DNA of 64,000 nucleotides, from the NCBI RefSeq assembly GCF_008274695.1, contig NZ_VTOU01000001.1, positions 372,001 to 436,000 on the forward strand, in the 5' to 3' direction. The stretch is from Sphingomonas montanisoli. Its GTDB lineage: Bacteria > Pseudomonadota > Alphaproteobacteria > Sphingomonadales > Sphingomonadaceae. This document shows positions 1 to 6,662 of the stretch, piece after piece. How positions within the stretch are numbered: position 1 is the first letter of the stretch; each line of letters opens with the position of its first letter. A program made the translations under genes and the position numbers. A model generated the notes under the pieces. The model did not search any database and had not been told where the DNA came from. It saw only the letters and a program-made list of their open reading frames with translations.

Positions 1-1167
1 GCCGCCATGCCGCGCCCGCGCCAGCCCCTTGCGCGCCTCGCGCTTGCCAATCTCCATCGCCCGGGTGCGCAGACCGACCGGCTGGTCGTCGCGCTCGGCC
101 TCGGCCTGACGCTGTTCGTCACGCTCGCGGTCGTACAATCGAACCTGACATCGCAGATCGAACAGACCGTGCCGAAGAAGGCGCCCAATTTCTTCGCGCT
201 CGACATCCCGGTCGACGGGATCGATCGCTTCCTGTCGCTCGCCCGCGCAGCCAGCCCGTCCGCGACGACCACCAACGTCCCCTCGCTACGCGGCACCGTC
301 GTCGCGGTGCGTGGGCAGCGCGTCGCCGATATGAAGCCCAAGCCGCAGGGCGCGTGGATCCTCAACGGCGATCGCGGCCTCACCTATGCGAGCAAGCTTC
401 CCGAGGGGAATGAGATCGTCGAGGGCAAATGGTGGCCCGCAAATTATAGCGGCCCGCCACTCATCTCGGTCGAGGATCGCGCCGCGCTCGCGCTCGATCT
501 CCACCCCGGCGATGCGATGACCATCTCGGTTCTGGGGGTCGAGATCGAGACGAAAGTCGCCTCGATCCGCCGCGTGAACTGGGAAACGATGGGCTTCAAC
601 TTCGGCATCATCTTCGCTCCCGGTGCGCTCGAAGGCGCCCCGCACAGTTATATGGCCACCGTTACCCTGCCCGACGACGCCGAGGGCCAGCTCAATCGCT
701 CGGTCGCCGCCACCTTCCCCTCGGTTTCGTTGATCCGGGTGAAGGATGTCGTGGGCCAGGTATCCACCCTGTTCGGCCAGATGGCGACCGCGATCCGCGC
801 CGCCGCGGCCGTGGCGGTCGCCGCCGGTATCGCCGTCCTGATCGGCGCCATCGCCGCCTCGCGCCGCGCGCGCATCTACGACGCCGTCCTGCTCAAGCTG
901 CTCGGTGCGACGCGCGGGCAGATATTGTTCGCGCAGGCGCTCGAATATGCCCTGCTCAGCATCGCGGTCGCGATCGTCGCCTTGCTGATCGGCAGTGCGG
1001 CCGGCTGGTATCTCGTCACCCAGCTGTTCGAACTTCCCTGGGGCACCGACTGGACCCTTGTCCTCGTCACCCTCGCGATCGGCGCGCTGGGCACCCTGGG
1101 CATCGGTCTCCTCGGTGCGATCCCGGCTTTGTCAGCCCGCCCGGCGCGGGCCTTGCGTTCCCTCTAA
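1..1167 (+). CDS. FtsX/MacB-type ABC transporter permease, 3' part
   Basis: The frame is open from the first base, so the gene begins upstream and the ATG at 7 is probably internal. The visible ~388 residues match the second half of an FtsX-family permease: a transmembrane helix near residues 27-46, an extracytoplasmic domain of about 200 residues, then three helices near 260-285, 312-337 and 352-380. The segment YDAVLLKLLGATRGQI between helices is typical of the cytoplasmic loop of FtsX domains. Such permeases (YbbP, LolC/E, MacB types) pair with an ATPase, which would lie upstream and is not visible. The substrate cannot be told from this fragment. Confidence 0.85.
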   Translation, partial: AAMPRPRQPLARLALANLHRPGAQTDRLVVALGLGLTLFVTLAVVQSNLTSQIEQTVPKKAPNFFALDIPVDGIDRFLSLARAASPSATTTNVPSLRGTVVAVRGQRVADMKPKPQGAWILNGDRGLTYASKLPEGNEIVEGKWWPANYSGPPLISVEDRAALALDLHPGDAMTISVLGVEIETKVASIRRVNWETMGFNFGIIFAPGALEGAPHSYMATVTLPDDAEGQLNRSVAATFPSVSLIRVKDVVGQVSTLFGQMATAIRAAAAVAVAAGIAVLIGAIAASRRARIYDAVLLKLLGATRGQILFAQALEYALLSIAVAIVALLIGSAAGWYLVTQLFELPWGTDWTLVLVTLAIGALGTLGIGLLGAIPALSARPARALRSL

Positions 1168-1169
1168 AA

Positions 1170-1296
1170 TCCTCCCCCGGAGGGGGAGGGGGACCGGCGC
1201 AGCCGGTGGAGGGGTAGCTCGCCACAAGGGCATCGCTGCCGGCAAATACCCCTCCGTCACGCCTTCGGCGCGCCACTTCTCCCTCCGGGGGAGGAC
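1170..1296. repeat. Intergenic palindromic repeat, family D (copy 1)
   Basis: The outer arms are TCCTCCCCCGGAGGG near 1170 and CCCTCCGGGGGAGGA ending near 1295. Inner arms near 1209-1216 and 1248-1255 (GGAGGGGTA / TACCCCTCC) also pair. The same TCCTCCCCC...GGGGGAGGA design recurs at 39385, 44854 and 59498. It lies directly after the permease stop codon and could also stop transcription. It resembles REP-like repeats of high-GC alphaproteobacteria; no transposase for it is visible here. Confidence 0.75.
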
Positions 1297-1538
1297 TTAA
1301 CTGCCACCCACCCCGTCAATCCCTCTTGACAATGTTCTCTTTATGTTCTACACGGCACGCCGTGCGCCGGACTCCACCCTCCCGATAACGCCTCGCGATT
1401 CGCCCGATCCCCATCGCGCGAAAAGCCCGGTTTTCGGCCGAAGGCCACGAAAGCCACAAAGGCCGCGACCATTCTGGCTTTTTGGCTTTCGGTCCGCCGG
1501 TGAGACGGTAACATCGAAAAATCGAACCGGGGGGTCAC
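1297..1538. other. Non-coding stretch upstream of nucleoside hydrolase, with an imperfect hairpin
   Basis: I see no convincing gene here. One imperfect inverted repeat, about 1448-1491, has arms starting CGAAAGCCACAAAG and ending TTTTTGGCTTTCG. It sits about 48 bases before the nucleoside hydrolase start, so it could be a leader hairpin or an operator, but nothing identifies it further. The start codon at 1539 is preceded by GGGGGGTCAC as a weak ribosome binding site. Confidence 0.4.
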
Positions 1539-2633
1539 ATGACAAAAGCACTGCACGCGCTCTTCCTTCTGCTGGCTCTCTCGCTCGCCAGCGCTGCGCA
1601 GGCCGAACGCCGCAAGGTGATTGTCGATCAGGACGCGTTCGAAGGCCCGGGCCTTCAGCCTATCCTCATGCTGCTGCAGGATCCGACCGTCGAGGTTCTC
1701 GGGATCACGATCGTCAGCGGGGACGGCTGGGCGCCCGAGGAAACCGCGCAGACCTTGCGCATGCTCGAACTGATCGGACGCACCGAAGTCCCCGTCATCC
1801 AGGGCGCGATCCACCCGCTGATCAACAGCAAGGCGCGCAACAAGGCGCGTGAGGATCAATATGGCGCGCTTGGCTATCGCGGCGCCTGGACCGAAAGCTG
1901 GCCCGGCGACAACACGATGAAGCGCGCGCCCTTCCACGAACCCAAGGTCGTGCCCCCGATGGAAATCGGCCTGCCGAAAATCGCCGCCCGCCCCGGCTCC
2001 GCCGCCGATTTCCTGATCGACATGACCCGCAAATATCCGGGGCAAATCACGATCATCGCGATGGGCCCGCTCACCAATCTCGCGCTCGCCCAGCGCCTCG
2101 ACGACGATTTTGCGGGCCGCGTGAAGGAACTGGTGATGGAAGGCGGCATGTTCCTCGCCCCGCCGGCGGGCACGAAGGGCGACGAATTCGCCGCGCAGGT
2201 CAGCCACGCGCCGCGCCTCTCGTTCAACCATTTTTGGGATCCCGAGGCGTCGCACATCGTCTTCACCTCGCCCTGGCAGAAGCTCACCCTCGTCACCGGC
2301 GACACCAGCGCCCCCACCCGCGCGGGCGCCGATCTGCTCGCCAGGGCGACCGCCAGCAAGCGCCCCGTCGCCCGCTACGTCGCCAAGACCGCCCAGCCCG
2401 GCTTCCCCCTGTGGGACGAAGTCGAAGCCGCCGCCTGGCTCGACCCCACGATCGTCACCCAGCGCGGCACATTGGCGATGGACGTCGATCTGATGCCCGG
2501 CGCCAATTACGGCGCGCTCCTGACATGGCCTGCCGGCAAAGGCCCCGGCCTCGGCGAACGCGACGTCAACCTGATCTACGCGATCGACGTGTCGAAGCTC
2601 GACACGATGTTCGTCGATTTGATCGGGCGGTGA
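1539..2633 (+). CDS. Exported nucleoside hydrolase family (IunH-like) protein
   Basis: A 364-aa protein with a Sec signal peptide (hydrophobic run about residues 8-18, cleavage near AQA-ER). Family features include VEVLGITIVSGDG, GPLTNLALAQRL and the FN..DPEAS..VF segment near residue 235. Inosine-uridine nucleoside hydrolases cleave the N-glycosidic bond of ribonucleosides and normally begin with a DxDxxxDD calcium-binding motif. Here the corresponding segment reads VDQDAFEGPG, so the two consecutive aspartates are replaced by Gly-Pro. The fold assignment is secure, but activity as a classical hydrolase is uncertain. The export signal suggests a periplasmic role on external nucleosides or another ribosyl compound. 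Confidence 0.85.
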   Translation: MTKALHALFLLLALSLASAAQAERRKVIVDQDAFEGPGLQPILMLLQDPTVEVLGITIVSGDGWAPEETAQTLRMLELIGRTEVPVIQGAIHPLINSKARNKAREDQYGALGYRGAWTESWPGDNTMKRAPFHEPKVVPPMEIGLPKIAARPGSAADFLIDMTRKYPGQITIIAMGPLTNLALAQRLDDDFAGRVKELVMEGGMFLAPPAGTKGDEFAAQVSHAPRLSFNHFWDPEASHIVFTSPWQKLTLVTGDTSAPTRAGADLLARATASKRPVARYVAKTAQPGFPLWDEVEAAAWLDPTIVTQRGTLAMDVDLMPGANYGALLTWPAGKGPGLGERDVNLIYAIDVSKLDTMFVDLIGR

Positions 2634-2645
2634 CTCTCCACTCCT

Positions 2646-2741
2646 CGTCATTGCGAGAAGCCGAAGGCGACGCGGCAATCCAGGCCCGGACCATGAGAGA
2701 AACGAAGGACTGGATTGCTTCGCTACGCTCGCAATGACGAG
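2646..2741. repeat. Intergenic palindromic repeat, family A (copy 1)
   Basis: Outer arms CGTCATTGCGAG (2646-2657) and CTCGCAATGACG (2728-2739) are exact complements. The interior carries a second pair around GCAATCCAG and CTGGATTGC. It sits between the convergent nucleoside hydrolase and hydroxyisourate hydrolase genes. Further copies lie at 4849, 19107, 23043 and 60231. Confidence 0.85.
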
Positions 2742-2759
2742 GGAAATCGGGGCTGCGCG

Positions 2760-3149
2760 TCAATTCCCCCGATAGGTCGAATAGCCATAAGGGCTGACGA
2801 CCACCGGCACATGATAATGCGCCGCCGGATCGGTCACGCGGAAGGTCAGGACGATTTCGGGGAAGAAGGGCGTCGCGCTGGCATCGGGATAGGCCGACAT
2901 GTCGAACTGCAGCCGGTAGTCGCCTTTGTCGAACAGCTTGGAGTCACCGAAGCTGCGGATGCGCCCACCCTCGCCGGTCTTGGCGGTGGCAACCTCGCTC
3001 CAGCGACCGTCGGCTGCGCGCTTCGACAGGGTTACGGGCACGCCGACACCGCCGACACCGCGCGAAAGGTCGAGGATGTGCGTCGATATCTCCGCCGCGC
3101 CCGCCGGAGCGGCGAAACACAAAGCGAGCAAGGGAAGAATGGCTTTCAC
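2760..3149 (-). CDS. uraH: Periplasmic 5-hydroxyisourate hydrolase (transthyretin-like)
   Basis: A 129-aa transthyretin-like protein that would hydrolyse 5-hydroxyisourate, the product of urate oxidation, to OHCU. The N-terminal signature STHILDLSRG...GVPV and the C-terminal YHVPVVVSPYGYSTYRG are diagnostic. The last residue of the usual YRGS tetrapeptide is Asn here. I chose the GTG at 3149 because it gives a clean signal peptide (VKAILPLLALCFAAPAGAAE) and AAAGG precedes it; the upstream ATG at 3338 lies inside the FKBP gene. A periplasmic location is known for some enterobacterial members. No urate oxidase or OHCU decarboxylase gene is visible. It is downstream of the FKBP gene but separated from it by a terminator. 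Confidence 0.9.
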   Translation of the reverse strand: MKAILPLLALCFAAPAGAAEISTHILDLSRGVGGVGVPVTLSKRAADGRWSEVATAKTGEGGRIRSFGDSKLFDKGDYRLQFDMSAYPDASATPFFPEIVLTFRVTDPAAHYHVPVVVSPYGYSTYRGN

Positions 3150-3180
3150 GAACGAACCTTTGGTGGCTGAAGAGGCGCGA

Positions 3181-3213
3181 AAACAAAAAGGGCCGCCGAA
3201 GCGACCCTTTTGC
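3181..3213 (-). terminator. Rho-independent terminator of the FKBP gene
   Basis: Read on the minus strand, the stem AAAAGGGTCGC (3211-3201) pairs with GCGGCCCTTTT (3196-3186, one G-T pair) around a TTCG tetraloop. A T-rich run TTTTTGTTTT follows. It starts at the stop codon of the FKBP gene (3214) and ends before the hydroxyisourate hydrolase start (3149), so the two minus-strand genes are probably separate units. Confidence 0.85.
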
Positions 3214-3786
3214 TTACATTCCGTGGCCGGCGCCCATGCCGCCCATTCCCCCCATCGCGCCGGGAGGCGCGACGGCGATGAGGTCGACGTCGAAGATCGC
3301 GACCGCGTTCGGCGGGATCGGGCCGTTGGGCACGCCACGCTCGCCGAAGGCCAGCGCCGGCGGCATCCAGAAACGATACTTGGCGCCCTGCTTCATCAGC
3401 TGAAGGCCCTCGCCCCAGCCGGGGATCATGCCGCCCGCGACGGGAAGTGGCTGCGGGCCGCCGTGGCGCGCGCTGGCGTCGAAGACGTCGCCATTGGCAA
3501 GCTTGCCCTCATATTCGACCAGCACCATGTCGTTGGCGGTGGGCGAAGGGCCGCTGCCTTCCTTCAGGACTTCATATTGCAGGCCCGACGCGGTGACCTT
3601 CACGCCGCTGCGCTTGGCATTGGCGGCCAGGAATTCTTCGGGCGTCTGCGCCATCGCCACCTGCTTGTAGGTGCCGACATACGCCACGCCCGCCGCCGCC
3701 GCGAGGACCACCGCCACCCCGATCCAGAGCTTGGTCAGGCTGCCCTTCGCGATCGGGCGAAGGGGTACGGCGGTCACTTCGGACAT
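3214..3786 (-). CDS. Membrane-anchored FKBP-type peptidyl-prolyl isomerase
   Basis: A 190-aa protein with a short cytoplasmic head, one transmembrane helix at about residues 20-38, and an FKBP domain at about 75-170. The FKBP segments GLQYEVLKEGSG, VEYEGKLANGDVFDAS, GGMIPGWGEGLQLM and PPNAVAIFDVDL are all clear. It would catalyse proline isomerisation in the periplasm. The tail is a Gly-Met repeat (GAMGGMGGMGAGHGM), an unusual low-complexity end. I chose the start at 3786 because GAGAGACC precedes it; an upstream in-frame start at 3846 would add 20 residues without recognisable content. It is the second gene after rpsU on this strand. Confidence 0.93.
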   Translation of the reverse strand: MSEVTAVPLRPIAKGSLTKLWIGVAVVLAAAAGVAYVGTYKQVAMAQTPEEFLAANAKRSGVKVTASGLQYEVLKEGSGPSPTANDMVLVEYEGKLANGDVFDASARHGGPQPLPVAGGMIPGWGEGLQLMKQGAKYRFWMPPALAFGERGVPNGPIPPNAVAIFDVDLIAVAPPGAMGGMGGMGAGHGM

Positions 3787-3872
3787 AGGTCTCTCGCGGT
3801 TATTGGCGTTCGGGCGAGACATGCCGCGTCCGGCCGGACGCGGCAAGGATATTCAGGCTCAGTAAGTGCTTC

Positions 3873-4079
3873 TTACCGGACGCCGTCGCGCTCGGCGCGC
3901 TTGCGCTCGAGCTTACGGGCGCGACGGATGGCAGCCGCACGCTCGCGGGCGCGCTTCTCCGACGGCTTCTCGTAATGACGACGCAGCTTCATTTCGCGAT
4001 ACACGCCCTCGCGCTGCAGCTTCTTCTTGAGCGCGCGGAGAGCCTGATCGACATTATTGTCGCGAACGATGATCTGCAT
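3873..4079 (-). CDS. rpsU: 30S ribosomal protein S21
   Basis: A 68-aa basic protein starting [20 protein letters not shown], followed by [19 protein letters not shown], the standard S21 sequence. S21 joins the small subunit platform near the 3' end of 16S rRNA and helps initiation. I chose the ATG at 4079; the longer open frame to 4184 has no S21 homology. The gene is divergent from the [2Fe-2S] subunit gene. Confidence 0.97.
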   Translation of the reverse strand: MQIIVRDNNVDQALRALKKKLQREGVYREMKLRRHYEKPSEKRARERAAAIRRARKLERKRAERDGVR

Positions 4080-4297
4080 AAACCCGTCTATCTCCAAATC
4101 CGGCCCGGGATGGAGCGCCGCATCGCCGATCCGACGAGCACCGATTTCCTGACCGGACAACGTATAAGCCTCGTCGCGAGCCATTTGCTTCGCGCCGTGA
4201 AGCGCCGCCCCTACACCCCTGATATTGATTCATCAAGTCGCACGGCCATTTTCAGCCGCGCTTTTGCGTCCGCCCGTCTTTGCCTATGCTTCCGGCC

Positions 4298-4840
4298 ATG
4301 ACTCGCTTCACCGTCAACGGCCAGCCCATCCATTATAAGATGGACCCGGCCACCCCCCTGCTCTGGGCACTGCGCGACTCTTCCAACCTCACCGGCACCA
4401 AATATGGCTGCGGCGCGGGGCTGTGCGGGGCGTGCACGGTGCATGTCGACGGGGCCGCGATCCGCAGCTGCCAGGTGCCGATCGGATCGATCGAGGGCAG
4501 CTTCGTCACGACGATCGAGGCGCTGGCGCGCGATCGCAGCCATCCGGTTCAGCAGGCATGGGTGGCGGAAAACCTGCCCCAGTGCGGATATTGCCAGCCG
4601 GGCATGATCATGGCCGCCGCCGCGCTGCTCGAAAAGAATCACGCGCCGACCGACGAAGAGATCGACGCGGCGATGACCAACATCTGCCGCTGCGGCACCT
4701 ATCCGCGCATCCGCCGTGCGATCCAGCGCGCGGGCCGGGTGATGTCGGGCGGCGAGGAAATCTCCGCAGCACCTCCGCCGGGGATCGATCCCGAGGACGC
4801 CGCCAATGCCGTGCCGGCGCTGACGAAACCGAAACCCTAA
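4298..4840 (+). CDS. (2Fe-2S)-binding small subunit of a xanthine oxidase-family dehydrogenase
   Basis: A 180-aa protein with two iron-sulfur domains. The plant-type cluster uses C38, C43, C46 and C58 ([14 protein letters not shown]). The helical second cluster uses C96, C99, C130 and C132 (CGYCQPG and [10 protein letters not shown]). This matches the alpha subunit of isoquinoline 1-oxidoreductase/aldehyde dehydrogenase-type enzymes, which pass electrons from a molybdopterin subunit. I prefer the ATG at 4298 ([10 protein letters not shown]) over 4280, since family members start here. The molybdopterin subunit is normally adjacent but is not: the next gene is an RcnB-like protein. The partner must be elsewhere, or the gene is a remnant. 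Confidence 0.9.
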   Translation: MTRFTVNGQPIHYKMDPATPLLWALRDSSNLTGTKYGCGAGLCGACTVHVDGAAIRSCQVPIGSIEGSFVTTIEALARDRSHPVQQAWVAENLPQCGYCQPGMIMAAAALLEKNHAPTDEEIDAAMTNICRCGTYPRIRRAIQRAGRVMSGGEEISAAPPPGIDPEDAANAVPALTKPKP

Positions 4841-4848
4841 CCCTGCCC

Positions 4849-4890
4849 TCGTCATTGCGAGAAGCCGAAGGCGACGACGCTCGCAATGAC
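4849..4890. repeat. Intergenic palindromic repeat, family A (short copy 2)
   Basis: CTCGTCATTGCGAGAAGCCG at the left and GCTCGCAATGAC at the right keep the outer arms of family A. The interior GGATTGCTTCG portion is missing, leaving a 42-base hairpin. It starts eight bases after the stop codon of the [2Fe-2S] subunit and may end its transcript. Confidence 0.75.
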
Positions 4891-5022
4891 AAGGGGACGT
4901 GACAAGGGAAACCGAATTGCTTTCTGAAAGCTGACGACTCAATTCAGACATCGCTCAGTCGCACTACGGCAAATGGGGTGCGAGGCTGGCATCACGCCCG
5001 CCTCGTTGGAGAGTTTCAAGAG

Positions 5023-5838
5023 ATGCGTACCGTGTCGAAGGGCCTGATGGGCCTGCTGCTCGCCTCTGCCGTATTGGCCCCCGTCGCCGGACAGGCGCAG
5101 GAAGCGCGGACGGATCGTCCCGATCGCGGCAATGGTGGTGGCGATGGCTTTCGTGGCCGTGGCGGGCCTCAACAAAATGAACGTCGCGACTTCGGTCAGG
5201 ATCGAGAAGAGCGCGCCCGCCTGAATCCGCAGGAACCGTCGCGTGAATTCCAGCCGCCGCGTCAGGAACGTCCAAACGCGCCCACCCCTGCCCCGCAGGA
5301 TCGACGCGACTGGCAACGGGATCGGCAGGACGATCGGCGCCAGGGCCAGGTCGACCGCAGTCAGGTCAATCGGGGTCAGGTCGATCGCGGCCAAGGCGAC
5401 CGGAATCAGTTCGACCGACAACGCACCGATGCGCGCCGCGACTTCCGCAATGATCGCAATGATTTCCGCGCGGACCGCCGCGACTGGAATGACCGTCGCG
5501 ACTGGAACGGGAACGATCGGCGCGACTGGAGCCGGGATTGGCGCAACGATCGCCGCTTCGCCTGGCAGGATTATCGCCGCGACAATCGCTCGCACTATCG
5601 GGTGCCGCGCTACGTCGGTCCGCGCGGCTATTCCTACAGCTATCGTCGCTGGTCGCCAGGGTTCCGGATCGATCCGTGGTTTTACGGCAATAGCTACTGG
5701 ATCAACGATCCGTGGGACTATCGCCTGCCGCCCGCATACGGCCCTTATCGCTGGGTCCGCTATTATGACGACGTGATCCTGGTCGACGTGCAGAGCGGGA
5801 TCGTCCGCGACATCATCTACGACTTCTTCTGGCGCTGA
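5023..5838 (+). CDS. RcnB family exported protein with Arg/Asp/Asn-rich repeats
   Basis: A 271-aa protein with a signal peptide (MRTVSKGLMGLLLASAVLAPVAGQAQ). A long low-complexity middle (about residues 30-195) is rich in R, D, N and Q, including near-tandem VDRxQ units around residues 107-132. The C-terminal RcnB-type domain has RYVGPRGYSYSYRRW, YWINDPWDYRLPPAYGPYRW and VLVDVQSGIVRDIIYDFFW. RcnB of E. coli is a periplasmic protein linked to nickel/cobalt homeostasis; many alphaproteobacterial homologues have no known function. The start at 5023 follows CAAGAG and gives the signal peptide; the ATG at 4978 would mask it. It is paired with a shorter paralogue at 6071. Confidence 0.85.
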   Translation: MRTVSKGLMGLLLASAVLAPVAGQAQEARTDRPDRGNGGGDGFRGRGGPQQNERRDFGQDREERARLNPQEPSREFQPPRQERPNAPTPAPQDRRDWQRDRQDDRRQGQVDRSQVNRGQVDRGQGDRNQFDRQRTDARRDFRNDRNDFRADRRDWNDRRDWNGNDRRDWSRDWRNDRRFAWQDYRRDNRSHYRVPRYVGPRGYSYSYRRWSPGFRIDPWFYGNSYWINDPWDYRLPPAYGPYRWVRYYDDVILVDVQSGIVRDIIYDFFWR

Positions 5839-5861
5839 TCGCTGCGGGACGCGCAATCAGG

Positions 5862-5897
5862 AGGCCCGGTGGAGCGATCCGCCGGGCCTTTCGCTTT
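5862..5897 (+). terminator. Rho-independent terminator of the first RcnB-like gene
   Basis: The stem AGGCCCGGTG (5862-5871) pairs with CGCCGGGCCT (5880-5889) with one G-T pair and an 8-base loop. TTTCGCTTT follows. It lies 24 bases after the stop codon at 5838. Confidence 0.85.
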
Positions 5898-6005
5898 GAT
5901 TGCGAGCTCGATTTTTTCAAACCTGAAATGTCTGGAAATGCCCGGAAACCTGTCATTTCGCTGACGAACACATTTCCGCTCCGTTCAGCGCGACTGTGCG
6001 AATCA

Positions 6006-6030
6006 GGAACCTGTCGACGCAATCTTTGTT
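6006..6030 (+). promoter_or_regulatory. Possible EcfG-type general stress promoter
   Basis: GGAAC at 6006-6010 is followed after 16 bases by TGTT at 6027-6030. The alphaproteobacterial EcfG consensus is GGAAC-N16/17-CGTT, so this matches 8 of 9 positions. It sits about 40 bases before the start of the second RcnB-like gene, a sensible transcription start distance. The motif is short and a chance match is possible. Confidence 0.4.
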
Positions 6031-6070
6031 GAGCGCCGGCACGAGATTCGAACGGAGAAGGAGCACTAAA

Positions 6071-6547
6071 ATGCGTAGTCCGATCATCATGGCGCTGCTG
6101 GCCGCGGTCGCGGTGCCGAGCATGGCCCAGGCCCAGTCGGCCGCCGAAGTCCGTCACAGCCAGCGCGAGCTGCGCCAGGAGCAGCGCGACCTGCGCGACG
6201 CTCAGCGCTACGGTAGCAACCGCGACGTTCGCAATGCCCGCGCCGATGTGCGCGATGCCCGTCGTGAGGTTCGTGAGGATTGGCGCGATTATCGCCGCTC
6301 GCACCGCGACGTCTATCGTCGCCCGGCCTATGTCGGCCCGCGCGGCTATGTCTACCGCCCGGTGAGCGTGGGTTATCGGTTCCAGCCGGCTTATTACCAC
6401 TCGCGCTATTACATCACCGATCCGGGCCGCTATCGTCTGCCGATGGCGGGTGGCGTCAACCGGTGGGTCCGTTACGGCAATGATGCGGTCCTCGTGAACG
6501 TTCGCACCGGCCGCGTCGTAACGGTGAACAACGGCTTCTTCTGGTAA
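6071..6547 (+). CDS. RcnB family exported protein, short paralogue
   Basis: A 158-aa protein with a signal peptide (MRSPIIMALLAAVAVPSMAQA). A charged helical segment of RELRQEQRDLRDAQR / NARADVRDARREVRED type, probably coiled coil, spans about residues 25-75. The C-terminal RcnB-like domain (AYVGPRGYVYRP, YYITDPGRYRLPMAGG, WVRYGNDAVLVNVRTG) parallels the protein at 5023. GGAG lies 8 bases before the ATG at 6071, so the upstream in-frame start at 5996 is not needed. A separate terminator on each side shows the two paralogues are independent units. Confidence 0.87.
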   Translation: MRSPIIMALLAAVAVPSMAQAQSAAEVRHSQRELRQEQRDLRDAQRYGSNRDVRNARADVRDARREVREDWRDYRRSHRDVYRRPAYVGPRGYVYRPVSVGYRFQPAYYHSRYYITDPGRYRLPMAGGVNRWVRYGNDAVLVNVRTGRVVTVNNGFFW

Positions 6548-6567
6548 TTTACCCGATAGAAGCATTG

Positions 6568-6608
6568 GCGGCCCCGGCATCCTCGCGATGCCGGGGCCGC
6601 TTGCGTTT
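6568..6608 (+). terminator. Rho-independent terminator of the second RcnB-like gene
   Basis: A perfect 14-bp stem: GCGGCCCCGGCATC (6568-6581) pairs with GATGCCGGGGCCGC (6587-6600) around CTCGC. TTGCGTTT follows. It lies 20 bases after the stop codon. Confidence 0.9.
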
Positions 6609-6662
6609 CGCTGTGTTGGCGGAATAGGACAGGGCATCTTCCAGACAGGGATGCCCCTCCAC

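Noticed and set aside
2760-3338. Longer start at 3338 for the hydroxyisourate hydrolase
   Set aside because: It would run through the FKBP terminator and 3' coding region; the GTG at 3149 gives a complete signal peptide.
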